Notes: generated by a model not told the origin, from the sequence alone. A stretch of DNA of 64,000 bases from Pedobacter jejuensis (GCF_003725795.1 NZ_RBEE01000023.1:434001-498000), one strand, 5' to 3'; numbered from the stretch's first letter, positions 33,343 to 43,890 are shown. Made by a program: numbers and translations.

Positions 33343-34851
33343 TTAATTAACTATTGTTGTAAAACCTGCTGGTGTTTCTATAACTGATAATGGAGAAGTT
33401 GTCGTTAACGTGATAAACTGAGCTGCTCTACCCGTACTCCATAAACCTGTTTTAGCATCATAAACACCTCCAAGATGAGTGAAATTACCTGCATTTGTAG
33501 GGAAAGCAAATTTACTTGTGTTTGTACCTGCGCCGTAAAATGCTACCGTTTTTCTGTTCTGTATGGTACTGTATTTATCTGTATTTGTAATTCGATAACC
33601 TGCTTCAGGCGGACCTGCAGAATATACCGCACCGTTGCCACCATACATAATTACATCTAACGGAATGCTGTTTCCATCGACTCTAATACCCTCGAATACA
33701 GCGATACCGGCCACGTTTCCACTATTCGCTAATAAATTACTTGTCGCCGTTCCAAAATCTACACTATTTACATTAGAATATTGTGTGCTACTTAACCATA
33801 CTGCAGAACTAATATCGGTTGTACCAGCACCCCAGATATTTTTGTTACCGCCAACATAACAAAACTGACCTTTTCTCACCGTACCTGAAGTAATGTTAAT
33901 TTTATAAGTTCTAACACCTCCCAAAGCCCAGCCAGTCGCCGGCGCAGCTAAAATACCTGCGTTGTTACAGGTTACAATTGAATAAGGCGTTGTAGCAAAA
34001 TTAATATCCCTTGTTGCCTTAAATTGAATGTATTCATAATTGTTATCAGCACCCGTTGGATCTGTCAGATAGCCCGTAATTACCAAAGCAGAAGGTTTAA
34101 TAACTGCAAGCGGAAAAATATCATCGAAAGTGCGTGGCCAAACTTGAGGTCCAGTTGCTGTTGTAAAAACAATACCGGTAAAATCTGCGAATTGGGTCAA
34201 ATCTTGATTGGCGAAAACAGCACTTGCTTCTGTATGAACAACCGCGGAACCAAAACCGTCATTAATAGTTTTATTACCAACTACTTTCTCTCCCGTTGCC
34301 GGAACCGGATCTACATTTCCTTTGCTAATTGTAATCAATGTGCTTTCGTAGAACTGCGGTCTGCTGGTTAAAGATGCAGTATTAACAGCTCTAGTTATGA
34401 TGTTTCTTCCGGTTGCCTTCTTCTCTATATTGGTTGGAGAAACGCCTGTTATTTGCAAAATTCCACTAATTCTTGTTAACGTAGAACCTGAAATTTTTAC
34501 ATGTACAGAATCACCCGGAATGTATTTGGAAGCTTCTGAGCCAATATTGATTGCAATACCACGCAATGAATCAATACCACTACCAGCAATACGACTATTT
34601 TGAATAACCAATAAACCTGCAGGTGTATTGCTACCAGTGTAATTAGAAATTACCACACCTTTGATGAAATCGGCGCCACCTAAGTTTTCGGTATTAAGAG
34701 ATAAATCGGCATTTTTAAAAAGCTTACGCAAATCGAAATTGGAAATGTATGGACTTACTGATACTTTCACATAGTCAGATTCACGTTTACATCCTAACCA
34801 AATGCTGCAAAATAAAATCAGCGCACTGGTATAAATAAATATCTTTTTCAT
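33343..34851 (-). CDS. DUF5689-containing surface lipoprotein
   Basis: 502 residues from ATG 34851; a longer frame to 34887 overlaps the SusD gene and is rejected. The signal ends in a lipobox, SIWLGCKRES (lipidated Cys near 21). DUF5689 covers about 45-255 (GVVISNYTGSNTPAGLLVIQ, YIPGDSVHVKISGSTL), an OB-fold-like domain; the remainder is a second beta-rich region. Such lipoproteins accompany SusCD pairs and are thought to bind substrate at the cell surface. It lies 17 bp downstream of the SusD-like gene, in the same operon. Confidence 0.85.
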   Translation of the reverse strand: MKKIFIYTSALILFCSIWLGCKRESDYVKVSVSPYISNFDLRKLFKNADLSLNTENLGGADFIKGVVISNYTGSNTPAGLLVIQNSRIAGSGIDSLRGIAINIGSEASKYIPGDSVHVKISGSTLTRISGILQITGVSPTNIEKKATGRNIITRAVNTASLTSRPQFYESTLITISKGNVDPVPATGEKVVGNKTINDGFGSAVVHTEASAVFANQDLTQFADFTGIVFTTATGPQVWPRTFDDIFPLAVIKPSALVITGYLTDPTGADNNYEYIQFKATRDINFATTPYSIVTCNNAGILAAPATGWALGGVRTYKINITSGTVRKGQFCYVGGNKNIWGAGTTDISSAVWLSSTQYSNVNSVDFGTATSNLLANSGNVAGIAVFEGIRVDGNSIPLDVIMYGGNGAVYSAGPPEAGYRITNTDKYSTIQNRKTVAFYGAGTNTSKFAFPTNAGNFTHLGGVYDAKTGLWSTGRAAQFITLTTTSPLSVIETPAGFTTIVN

Positions 34852-34868
34852 ATTATTTTTTGATATGA

Positions 34869-36437
34869 TTAAGGTTTTTGCCACCAAACTAATGTGTTAA
34901 TATCATCTGCTCCTTGCGAGGCAACAGCATTTCTATAACTAGTTGGGTTGGTTGATTGTGTAACTAAAGGATAATTTAAACGAGCTGGCATTCTGCCGCC
35001 ATTTGCCAAGCCTGTACCTTTTGGTAAAAAGGGATGACCAGTTCTACGATATTCAATCCACTGCTGTAAATCGACTAAGAACATAGCATAGTATTTTTGT
35101 AAATGGATTAATTGCATTTTACTCGCTGCATTCGTTGTAGTATTTTCTAATGGAAGATTGTTATTCCAGTTAATATCTGCTGCAACAACATAACTCGCTA
35201 AGGCGGGATCTGATACAGAGGTAAATCTTGTTGGTAACCAATAGTTAATTGCATCGGCAATGCCTTTTAAATAATAACTTTCGCCAGTACCTGTAATCCA
35301 ACCTTTAGCTGCTGCTTCTGCTAAAATAAAATCAACCTCAGCACAATTCATTATTATGCCTGTGTTAGGATCCGTTTGTAAAGTAATACCAGCATTTTGC
35401 GCATCAGAATAGAAATAAGATTGTTTGGTTATAGAAGTTCCTGCATCGTAACCGCTTGGTACACCGATTAATCCGGCTGGCCCAGGTGCAATTCCAAATC
35501 TACTCACCCCATTAACACCGAAAGTTGTATTTACACGAGGATCGGCCCAATTGGCTAGATTACCAATGAAGAAATTTGTGATGGCTGGTGTTCGAAAATC
35601 AACAGCCCTAACGTTTATCATAAACGGCGAAGAATACAAAGCTGTACTGCTATTGGTGCCATTCCACAATATTTTAGCGGTGTGTGTATTATTTTCCATT
35701 ATAGGATACGCCGCCTTATTGGTATCAGCTATTTCCTTAATTTTTGCAATAACCTGAGCACTAACATCGGCTTTGCCCGAAATGCGCATTAACAACCTTA
35801 GATATAGTGAATTGCCAAATCTACGCCATTTGCTTACATCGCCTTGGTAAACCGGGTCGCTGCTTACAACGATAGATTTTCCTTCAGATAATAACTTATT
35901 TGCTTCCTCAAGTTTGGTAAACAAATCCAGATAAATATCTTTCTGTTTATCAAATACAGGCTCATAAACACCATCTTTTCCTTGATTGGCCTGTGTGTAA
36001 GGTAAATCACCATAAACATCGGTAAGCAGTTGGAATACCCAAGCCTGCGCTATCAATGAAATGCCTTTATATGAAGCATTTAATGATTCTGGTTTATTCG
36101 CTATTGTATAAATATCACGGAAATTGGTCAATTCTGGGTACCATGCATTCCATGTGTAATCGGCTAAGTTTCGTCTTAAATCGTATCTAAAAACCTTTCC
36201 TTCCGCATCGCTAATATCAACAGTTACCTGCATCAATTCATTATTGAAATTTCGGTTGCGAACTAAGTTTGCACTTAATACATTTACTAAAGCCGGTGCC
36301 AAAAGCTGACTAGCGTTAACAGAAGATTTACCTATTGGATCGGTATTTACTTCGTTAAAATCTTTTTTGCAGGAGAATGTCGAAACGCTCACAACTGCTA
36401 ATAATATATAGTTGGTTATTTTCTTTATCGTTTTCAT
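34869..36437 (-). CDS. SusD/RagB-like outer-membrane lipoprotein
   Basis: 522 residues with lipobox VSTFSCKKDF (lipidated Cys near 23). The N-terminal NEVNTDPIGKSSVNASQLL is typical of the SusD_RagB_2 type, followed by TPR-like helices (FRDIYTIANKPESLNASYKG, AWVFQLLTDVYGDLPYTQA) and the conserved C-terminal WIEYRRTGHPFLP. It caps the SusC transporter and binds the nutrient. The gene is 11 bp downstream of susC. No glycoside hydrolase is encoded, so the ligand is probably not a polysaccharide. Confidence 0.93.
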   Translation of the reverse strand: MKTIKKITNYILLAVVSVSTFSCKKDFNEVNTDPIGKSSVNASQLLAPALVNVLSANLVRNRNFNNELMQVTVDISDAEGKVFRYDLRRNLADYTWNAWYPELTNFRDIYTIANKPESLNASYKGISLIAQAWVFQLLTDVYGDLPYTQANQGKDGVYEPVFDKQKDIYLDLFTKLEEANKLLSEGKSIVVSSDPVYQGDVSKWRRFGNSLYLRLLMRISGKADVSAQVIAKIKEIADTNKAAYPIMENNTHTAKILWNGTNSSTALYSSPFMINVRAVDFRTPAITNFFIGNLANWADPRVNTTFGVNGVSRFGIAPGPAGLIGVPSGYDAGTSITKQSYFYSDAQNAGITLQTDPNTGIIMNCAEVDFILAEAAAKGWITGTGESYYLKGIADAINYWLPTRFTSVSDPALASYVVAADINWNNNLPLENTTTNAASKMQLIHLQKYYAMFLVDLQQWIEYRRTGHPFLPKGTGLANGGRMPARLNYPLVTQSTNPTSYRNAVASQGADDINTLVWWQKP

Positions 36438-36448
36438 ATTTTGCTCTT

Positions 36449-39400
36449 TTATAACCCTACAACTAAACGTACACCATAAGTTCTGGTAGATGGTAACTGC
36501 CCGGTTTCAAAACCTTGCACAATATCAGATCCTGATAACGTACCAAATTCTGGGTCGAATGCCGGCCAAGGCGACCAGATAAATAAGTTACGCCCATAAG
36601 CACCGATGGTTACTTTTGTAAAACCAATTCGCTTTAAAAAATTCTGTCCGAATGCAAAGGTTACGTTAGCTTCTCTAAACTTTAAATAATCTGTACGGAA
36701 AACACTTCCTTCGGCTTGGTCTGAACCATAAAGCGATGTGTAAAAGCTTTCTAGGTTTGTAGCAACCACATCATTTGGTCGGTAAGTACCATTAGTGTTT
36801 TGAACTACTCCATCACCTACAACGCCATTGTATCTACCGGGCAAAGTTAAATCAAGCTTACCTAAAGCAGCCATTCTAGAAAATGTTAACGAATGTGCTA
36901 CAGCTCCAAGTTGAGCATCAAACAATCCATTTATGCTAACTTGTCCATAAGTTAATGTGGTACCAAAGCTGAATCTAAATTTAGGCAAGGTGTTACCCAA
37001 GTAAACCAAACTTGTTGAGGTTTTGGCATTACCTGTAACTGCATCATAAACAATCTGACCGTCTGGCGAACGCAAATATCCATTTCCGTATAAATCGCCC
37101 ATGCTGCCGCCAACATTTGCTACGATTTGGCCACCACCTAATGCACCTGTTCTTAATACTACAGAACTATCAGCCAATTCAACAATTTTGTTTCGGTTCG
37201 CAGAGAATGTTCCTGTCAATTCCCACTTAAATTTTCCGACTTGTATTGGCGTACCATTTACGGCCAACTCTATACCTCTGTTTTCTACCTTACCCACGTT
37301 AAATACTGCAACGTTGTAACCTGTGGCTCTATCTACAATACGACTTAAAATTTGATTTTTCGTATTGCCTAAATAAGCAGCGAAATCAAAATTTAAGCGG
37401 TTTTTGAATAAACGTAATTCTGTACCAACTTCTATCGTTGTGGTTTTAAGTGGTTTTAAATTTGGGTTTGGCAATACCGTTGGATTAGACATTGCACTAT
37501 CTGGATAAATCCCATTGGAAGCCAAATTATAATTATAAGCCGTACGATAAGGCGTTGTACCACCGCTACCAACTTGCGAAACCGAAGCCCTTAATTTTAA
37601 GAAACTGATTTGAGTTGGCAATTTCCAAAAATCTGAAAGAATAAAGGAAGCACTTGCCGATGGATAGAAAAAGCCAACGTTATCCGTTCTAAATGGTGTG
37701 GCTAAAGTACTGCTCCAATCCTGGCGACCAGTTAAATCAAGGTATAAATAATTTTTGAAGCTAAATGATATTGCGGCATAAAAACTATTAATTCTATAAC
37801 GAGCTGTATCTGGTACAGAAACCAAAGGACTTGCATTATTGCTTAAACTATAAACAGCAGGCACTACCAATCCATCGGCACGGAGTTCTGATTTACTATA
37901 CTGGTTGCGCATTTGGCTACCACCAACGTTTGCAGTCATTCTGAAAGATTCGGTGATTTTTTTATCATAACGCAATAAAAAATCGGCATTTACTTCGTAC
38001 GAATTGATATCCTGAATTCGGTAAGAACCTTGTGCAAATTTATTTCCGGCAGCATCCCATGGGCGCTGAGTTTCACGGATATCATGATTGTAATCTATCG
38101 AACCACGAACCAGCAAGCTAAGTTCATCAGTAAATTTATAATTAGCTTGTAAACTACTTAAAACACCATTTCTTCGTTGCTTATTTAGGTATTGCTCTGA
38201 AATGGCATACGGACTTTCAGGATTTGTTGTGGTTATGTTCACAAATTGCCTATTTACTAATCCTGGTGCCCAATAATCTCGGTACCAATCGGTATTAACA
38301 TTGGGTTGCGCAAACATGAACCAATACATTAAAGATTGATTACCGTAACCTGTTGCAGGTAAATTATCGCTAAACCTATTATTATAGGTAGCTTTAAAGG
38401 CAATGTTTAATTTCTTGGTAACATCTGCATTGGCAGAAAACGAAGCTGATGTTCTTTCTAAACCTGTATTTGGAACAATCCAATCGTTATCGCCGTGACT
38501 TGCAGAAAAGCGCATTGCAACTTTCTTGTAAGCTCCATCTAAACTTATGGAGTTTGAAGATTCAAAACCCGTTTTAAAAAACGCATCAACAGGATTTTCA
38601 TAAGCCATCCATGGTGTTCTGGTTAAACCTCTAGTTTTGGTAGCAGGGTCATATTGATAAAACATACCACCATTACTAAATGGTGCGCCCCAACTTGCAC
38701 TGGTTCCGTTTGTACTTGGTCCATCCTCAGTTGTTCCGTAAGAGAAATATGAAACCCCAAACTGACCTTGACCGTATTGATTTTGCACAGCTGGTCCTCT
38801 GCTTACTTCTTCCCAGGTACTATTAGATGTGAAAGTAATATTTAGTTTTTTGCTGGTTTTACTTCCTGATTTTGTAGTGATGATAACTGCACCATTTGCA
38901 CCACGCTGGCCATAAAGCGCAGATGCACCAGGACCTTTTAATACGGTGACACTTTCGATATCATCAGGACTTAAATCGTTTAATGCAGAACCAAAATCTG
39001 TTGGCATAATATCTCCTGAGGTACCATAAACCCCACCAGAAGCCCCTGCTGTACGACGGGCAGAACTACTGGCAACCACTCCATCAATTACGATTAAAGC
39101 TTCATTATCGCCGGTTAAGTTATTTTCACCACGTAAAATAATTTTGTTTGAAGCAGCCGGTCCGCTGTTACGAACTAAATTTAAACCAGCTACTTTGCCC
39201 GATAGTGCATCAGTCCAGTTACTAGATACTGCATTTGTAAATGCACTACTATCTACTTTGGTAGTGGCATAACCTAGCGATTTTTCCTCCCGCTTAATTC
39301 CTAGAGCGGTTACAACAACATCGTTTAATTGACTTGACGAAGATTTTAAACGGATGACTGCGTTGCTTTCATTATTATTGAAAACTCTACTAACTGCCGT

Positions 39401-39760
39401 AAAACCTAGCATATTAAAAACTATCGTAGTTCCGGATGGAACGGTAACAGAATAATTGCCATCATTATTAGTCACACCAATTACCTTCTTCGAAGCATCG
39501 GTAATGGTTGTGCCAATTAATGGTTGGTTGTCATCTTCATCTAAAACGGTTCCTTTGACCGTAATATTTTTAACGGTTTGCTGGGCATTTGCCTGCTCAA
39601 AATTAAAAGACAATGCAATAAAAAGCAGTAGAATTAATTTGAGCAAATTTGTACCAGAATTAAATTTTTGATACTTGTTACCAGGTTTATCAGGTATGTT
39701 TTCATTTACTGTCCACATGCACTTAAACCTGGATTTCTGTAGGGTAGAAATTTTGTTCAT
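36449..39760 (-). CDS. SusC/RagA-family TonB-dependent transporter
   Basis: 1103 residues. After an unusually long N-terminal leader the hydrophobic signal segment is at about 39-60 (LLLFIALSFNFEQANAQ), so a later start is possible. A carboxypeptidase-like domain (about 65-150, VKGTVLDEDDNQPLIGTTI), a plug domain (about 175-300, NDVVVTALGIKREEKSLGYA) and a large beta-barrel ending RTYGVRLVVGL follow. It imports a surface-bound substrate with TonB energy. It is the first gene of the leftward Sus-like operon, preceded by a 454-bp AT-rich region. Confidence 0.95.
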   Translation of the reverse strand: MNKISTLQKSRFKCMWTVNENIPDKPGNKYQKFNSGTNLLKLILLLFIALSFNFEQANAQQTVKNITVKGTVLDEDDNQPLIGTTITDASKKVIGVTNNDGNYSVTVPSGTTIVFNMLGFTAVSRVFNNNESNAVIRLKSSSSQLNDVVVTALGIKREEKSLGYATTKVDSSAFTNAVSSNWTDALSGKVAGLNLVRNSGPAASNKIILRGENNLTGDNEALIVIDGVVASSSARRTAGASGGVYGTSGDIMPTDFGSALNDLSPDDIESVTVLKGPGASALYGQRGANGAVIITTKSGSKTSKKLNITFTSNSTWEEVSRGPAVQNQYGQGQFGVSYFSYGTTEDGPSTNGTSASWGAPFSNGGMFYQYDPATKTRGLTRTPWMAYENPVDAFFKTGFESSNSISLDGAYKKVAMRFSASHGDNDWIVPNTGLERTSASFSANADVTKKLNIAFKATYNNRFSDNLPATGYGNQSLMYWFMFAQPNVNTDWYRDYWAPGLVNRQFVNITTTNPESPYAISEQYLNKQRRNGVLSSLQANYKFTDELSLLVRGSIDYNHDIRETQRPWDAAGNKFAQGSYRIQDINSYEVNADFLLRYDKKITESFRMTANVGGSQMRNQYSKSELRADGLVVPAVYSLSNNASPLVSVPDTARYRINSFYAAISFSFKNYLYLDLTGRQDWSSTLATPFRTDNVGFFYPSASASFILSDFWKLPTQISFLKLRASVSQVGSGGTTPYRTAYNYNLASNGIYPDSAMSNPTVLPNPNLKPLKTTTIEVGTELRLFKNRLNFDFAAYLGNTKNQILSRIVDRATGYNVAVFNVGKVENRGIELAVNGTPIQVGKFKWELTGTFSANRNKIVELADSSVVLRTGALGGGQIVANVGGSMGDLYGNGYLRSPDGQIVYDAVTGNAKTSTSLVYLGNTLPKFRFSFGTTLTYGQVSINGLFDAQLGAVAHSLTFSRMAALGKLDLTLPGRYNGVVGDGVVQNTNGTYRPNDVVATNLESFYTSLYGSDQAEGSVFRTDYLKFREANVTFAFGQNFLKRIGFTKVTIGAYGRNLFIWSPWPAFDPEFGTLSGSDIVQGFETGQLPSTRTYGVRLVVGL

Positions 39761-40214
39761 AGTTGTTTATATCCGGTTAGTATTATAGGAAATGATTAAT
39801 TATTTTATCTACCCGGATTACCGGCAAAATAACTCTGTCCACATTAAATTTATATTAACTAATCGTTAAAATTATGAAAGCAAAGTCTCAAAGCTTTTGA
39901 TTTGTTAGTTTTTAATTATTTAATGTTTCGTTAAATAAAATTAACAAAACAAATCGAAAGTAAAAACAATTAAAATCTATCAATATGATGATTGCTTGTT
40001 TTGGATTATTGATTAAACAAAATTGAATCAGATTTTGAATGGAAGTGTATAAAATATGCCTTTAAACCATATTAATGACAGCATAAAAGAAATTTATTAT
40101 TGAATTAATTATGCAGTAATAATGTTGTTACCACAAATTAAAAAACATAAATACGGTTTGAGTATGCTTGTGTAACAATAATACCTTCATATCAAATCGA
40201 AAGGTAAAGAAACA
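39761..40214. other. 454-bp AT-rich intergenic region upstream of susC
   Basis: No gene, strong hairpin or full TAnnTTTG box for the leftward susC gene is seen on the minus strand. The region is very AT-rich and contains short direct repeats of TTAAT/ATTAA type only. It presumably holds the susC promoter and any regulator sites, and the end of the leftward hydroxylase gene abuts it. Confidence 0.5.
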
Positions 40215-41438
40215 CTAACTGTTAACATTGTGGTGCTTTAAAACGTATTTTAGGTATAAATCACTTAATGAAAATGTTCTTTCTAGTATGATTAAAAGCA
40301 ATACGGGGATGATTAAATATTCTAAAATATTAAATTCATAAAAAATATAACCAAAAACCAGAATTAACCTGAAGCATTCTAGGTAGTAAATCCATTTACG
40401 CTGCTCTAATAAAGCTCCAATATTTATCAATGTTATTAAAAGAAAGATAGTGATTGCTATGCTAGTGATATTTGAAATTGAGGTGAAAAACATGGTAATA
40501 AAAGTCAACAATACAACCACCAACACAAACTGAAAATTTAAATACCCTTTAAATTTAATTTCACTAGTATGGACTTTGTCTTGAAGATATTTCTTTTCTA
40601 ATTCAGGGCGGATATTTTGATTCATTAAGGCAGGGCTGCCAAACAATGCATTCCATTTATCTTTTATCGTATTTGCTCTTTTGTAAGCCTCTCCTATTTC
40701 CAAATAATAATGAAAATGCTGCCATAAAAAACTATAGCTTTTAATAGGATGAGTTAAACCGTATTTTGGAGCCTCTTCCTCGCTTTGAAAAGTACCAAAA
40801 ATTTTATCCCAAAAAACAAATACATCACCATAGTTTTTATCAAGATATTTATCATCAGAGGCGTGATGAACACCATGAAGGGAAGGTGTAATAAACACAT
40901 TCTCTAGCCAACTTATTTTTCCTATCAATTGCGTATGCGTAAAGAAGGAATATGCTCCATGAGCAAGTAGAATCGTAATTATCATATTCGGATGAAAGCC
41001 AATCAATGGCAATACACACCAAAAGATGTTTCGAAAAACCGCTTGTATAGTTGTAATTCTGGCAGCTGCCGATAGATTAAATTCTTCACTTTGATGATGT
41101 ACAATATGAGCAGCCCAAAGAAAATTAATCTCATGTCCTAACCTGTGGTACCAGTACCATACAAAATCGGTAGTCAGTAGTAACAATAGCCAGATATACC
41201 ATTTATTTGGGATATCAAACAAAGCATAATTTTGATAAACCCAATTGTAAACCTGATAGAAACTTGCCGCTATAAACAAATTCAGCAATCTTTCGGCAAT
41301 TCCTACACTAAAATTAGCAATCGAGCTTTCATATTTAAATACATCTGATCTATTTCTATCCTGTGCAAATTTATACTCTATAAATACGAAAAGGAAAAAT
41401 GCAGGAATAGCAAAAGCCAAGTAATTAATTTCTGTCAT
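40215..41438 (-). CDS. Sterol desaturase / fatty acid hydroxylase family membrane protein
   Basis: 407 residues. The di-iron histidine motifs are complete: HRLGHE, HIVHHQSEEFN and, after a membrane pair, HGVHHASDDKYLDKNYG. Six to eight membrane segments are predicted by eye; the last four (about 300-400) follow the catalytic core and form an extra C-terminal membrane domain. Members hydroxylate or desaturate lipids, including carotenoid rings in some bacteria. A link with the distant crtB-idi cassette is possible but not supported by position. A -7 box (TATGTTTG on the minus strand, 41464-41471) lies 25 bp before the ATG. Confidence 0.9.
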   Translation of the reverse strand: MTEINYLAFAIPAFFLFVFIEYKFAQDRNRSDVFKYESSIANFSVGIAERLLNLFIAASFYQVYNWVYQNYALFDIPNKWYIWLLLLLTTDFVWYWYHRLGHEINFLWAAHIVHHQSEEFNLSAAARITTIQAVFRNIFWCVLPLIGFHPNMIITILLAHGAYSFFTHTQLIGKISWLENVFITPSLHGVHHASDDKYLDKNYGDVFVFWDKIFGTFQSEEEAPKYGLTHPIKSYSFLWQHFHYYLEIGEAYKRANTIKDKWNALFGSPALMNQNIRPELEKKYLQDKVHTSEIKFKGYLNFQFVLVVVLLTFITMFFTSISNITSIAITIFLLITLINIGALLEQRKWIYYLECFRLILVFGYIFYEFNILEYLIIPVLLLIILERTFSLSDLYLKYVLKHHNVNS

Positions 41439-41463
41439 GATGTATTTTAGTAGGATAACGACA

Positions 41464-41471
41464 CAAACATA
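41464..41471 (-). promoter_or_regulatory. Candidate -7 box for the hydroxylase gene
   Basis: Reads TATGTTTG on the minus strand (TAnnTTTG), 25 bp before ATG 41438. No clear -33 element. Confidence 0.4.
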
Positions 41472-41595
41472 AACATATTCTATTAAATATATAGATTTAG
41501 TAGTTTAAATTATTACACATTTATTACTTCCATTATCTTTTTATGTTTGTTGTTTTAATTTATTTGTAGAACTTCGATCCTTTAAAAACATAACT

Positions 41596-42354
41596 ATGGC
41601 GATTAAGCAACAAGCTGACAATACCAATATTCTATCAATAGATATTGGCGGTACGAGTATAAAAACGGTATTACTAGATGAAGATGGCAACATGCTTTCA
41701 GAATATCTTAAATTAAAAACTCCAGAAGGTGCTACGCCAAAAGATATTGTTTCAGGAATTGTTGAGTTGATAAAGCCATTTCCACTAACCTATGATAGAG
41801 TTTCGGTAGGCTTTCCTGGTTATGTAAAAAATGGCATAGTAAAAACTGCACCAAATCTTGCTAAAAATAAATGGGAAGATATTGATTTGGGTCAACGTAT
41901 TGCAGATGCTTTAGATAAATCTGTTCGTTTGGTAAATGATGCAGACCAACAAGGCTTGGGTGTGGTTGCCGGTATAGGCTTTGAAATCGTATTCACCGTT
42001 GGCACAGGTTTCGGTACAGCACTTTTATTTGATGGCAATTTGCTTCCTCATTTGGAATTAGCACATTTTCCCATCAGCAAAGAGGAAGATTACGACGACT
42101 ACATTGGCAACAAAACCTATGAAAAAATTGGTTCTGAACGCTGGAATAAGCGTTTAAAGAAAGTTATTGAAATTTATAAAACAGTTTTTAACTATGATAC
42201 CTTATATATTGGTGGCGGAAATTCCAAACAAATAGATTTCAAATTAGATAGCAATATAAAAGTGGTATCGAATAGAGATGGTATTAAAGGTGGTGCAAAA
42301 CTTTGGAAATTAGCTGACGGCAATAACATTACAACTTTGAAACCAAAAAAATAG
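41596..42354 (+). CDS. ROK-family kinase resembling polyphosphate glucokinase
   Basis: 252 residues. ATP/polyphosphate-binding LSIDIGGTSIKTVLL is at about 13-27, VNDADQQGLGVVAG (catalytic Asp) near 115-128, and TVGTGFGTALLFDGNLLPH near 137-155. It lacks the HxnCxCGxxGC zinc motif of ordinary ROK glucokinases, as polyphosphate glucokinases do. It would make glucose 6-phosphate from polyphosphate or ATP. Its position 96 bp upstream of gnd-zwf-pgl fits: the product feeds directly into the pathway encoded next. The phosphoryl donor should be tested. Confidence 0.82.
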   Translation: MAIKQQADNTNILSIDIGGTSIKTVLLDEDGNMLSEYLKLKTPEGATPKDIVSGIVELIKPFPLTYDRVSVGFPGYVKNGIVKTAPNLAKNKWEDIDLGQRIADALDKSVRLVNDADQQGLGVVAGIGFEIVFTVGTGFGTALLFDGNLLPHLELAHFPISKEEDYDDYIGNKTYEKIGSERWNKRLKKVIEIYKTVFNYDTLYIGGGNSKQIDFKLDSNIKVVSNRDGIKGGAKLWKLADGNNITTLKPKK

Positions 42355-42450
42355 AGTTAAATAGAGGTGTTTTATTACAATGATTTAACACCCTACAGTG
42401 ATAAATTAATTTCTAAACCCTAATTTTGGGTATATATTAAAAAACATAAA

Positions 42451-43863
42451 ATGGCAAATAACAATTCGAATCAATATAGATTGGGGATGATTGGTTTAGG
42501 TACAATGGGTCGTAACCTCTTATTAAATATGGCCGATAAGGGATTTTCGGTAACAGGTTACGATAAAGATCATAAAATGATTGCAAAACTTGAAGAAGAG
42601 GGCAAAAGCCACAATCTTGAGGGATTCGACAACATTAGTGATTTTGTAAATAGTTTATCAACCCCTCGAACTTTAGTTATGTTGGTTCCTGCTGGTCCAA
42701 TTGTGGATAGCGTTATTGCCGAATTAAAACCGCTTTTAAGTAAAGGTGATATTATTATTGATAGCGGAAACTCACATTTTACAGATACCAACCGTAGGGT
42801 TGACGAACTGGAAAAAGACGGCTTGCATTTCTTCGGTATGGGAATTTCTGGTGGTGAAGAAGGCGCACGTTTTGGTCCAAGTATGATGCCTGGTGGTGAT
42901 AAACAGGCTTACAACGTTGTTAAAGATATATTTGATGCTATCGCCGCTAAGGTAAATAACGATCCTTGTGTTACCTACATCGGTCCTGGTGCTTCTGGCC
43001 ATTTTGTTAAAATGGTACATAATGGTATCGAATACGCCATTATGGAACTTATCGCCGAAGTTTATGGAATGCTAAAAAACGGGCTTGGTTACAGCAATGC
43101 AGATATTTATGGTGTTTTCAAAAAATGGAATGAAGGCAGACTTCAATCTTTTCTTTTAGAAATTACAACAGAAATTTTTGCATTTAAAGATGGTGATTCG
43201 GATATCGAATTATTAGATAAGATTAAAGATGAAGCCCGTTCTAAAGGTACTGGAAAATGGACATCAGAAGTTTCTATGGAATTACAATTACCAATTCCAA
43301 CAATTAATGAAGCTGTTTCAAATCGTGATTTGTCTAAATTTAAACAACTACGTGTTTCTTTAGAAGATGCATTTGGCAAAAAAGACACAAAAATTAACAT
43401 CAGCATTGAAGATTTAGGAGATGCGTTTTATTTCTCTATGATTAGTGCTTATGCACAAGGCATGCACCTTTTAGTGCAGGCTTCAAAAGAGTATCAATAC
43501 GATTTAAAATTGCAGGAAATTGCCAAAATCTGGCGTGGAGGCTGTATTATCAGAGCTAAATTTTTAGAAGATATTTATCAAGCTTACGAGAAAAATAACA
43601 GTCTCGAACATCTTTTTGGTGATTCAGGAATACAAAAAATTATTACTAGTACTTTAAAAGGTACCAGAAACACAATTTCTGCATGTGTAAATGCTGGCTT
43701 AGGTATTCCAGCCTTTGCTTCTACCCTTACCTATTTCGATACCATCACAACAGGTCGAATGCCATCAAATTTAATTCAAGCCCAAAGAGATTTCTTTGGT
43801 GCACATACTTTTGAACGCATTGATGAAGACGGTGTTTTCCATGCCGATTGGAATAAATTATAA
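42451..43863 (+). CDS. gnd: 6-phosphogluconate dehydrogenase (decarboxylating)
   Basis: Oxidises 6-phosphogluconate to ribulose 5-phosphate and CO2 with NAD(P). 470 residues, normal length. The N-terminal Rossmann motif MIGLGTMGRNLLLNMADKG (13-31), the substrate motif GGEEGARFGPSMMPGG (near 132-147), GHFVKMVHNGIEYA (catalytic Lys) and the C-terminal GAHTFERIDEDG are all present. It is 27 bp upstream of zwf and belongs to a glucokinase-gnd-zwf-pgl run. Confidence 0.97.
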   Translation: MANNNSNQYRLGMIGLGTMGRNLLLNMADKGFSVTGYDKDHKMIAKLEEEGKSHNLEGFDNISDFVNSLSTPRTLVMLVPAGPIVDSVIAELKPLLSKGDIIIDSGNSHFTDTNRRVDELEKDGLHFFGMGISGGEEGARFGPSMMPGGDKQAYNVVKDIFDAIAAKVNNDPCVTYIGPGASGHFVKMVHNGIEYAIMELIAEVYGMLKNGLGYSNADIYGVFKKWNEGRLQSFLLEITTEIFAFKDGDSDIELLDKIKDEARSKGTGKWTSEVSMELQLPIPTINEAVSNRDLSKFKQLRVSLEDAFGKKDTKINISIEDLGDAFYFSMISAYAQGMHLLVQASKEYQYDLKLQEIAKIWRGGCIIRAKFLEDIYQAYEKNNSLEHLFGDSGIQKIITSTLKGTRNTISACVNAGLGIPAFASTLTYFDTITTGRMPSNLIQAQRDFFGAHTFERIDEDGVFHADWNKL

Positions 43864-43890
43864 TTAAAACTCGATTTTAAAAACACATAA

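Noticed and set aside
34852..34887. Longer N-terminus for the DUF5689 lipoprotein
   Set aside because: It would overlap the SusD gene and place the signal peptide inside the chain.
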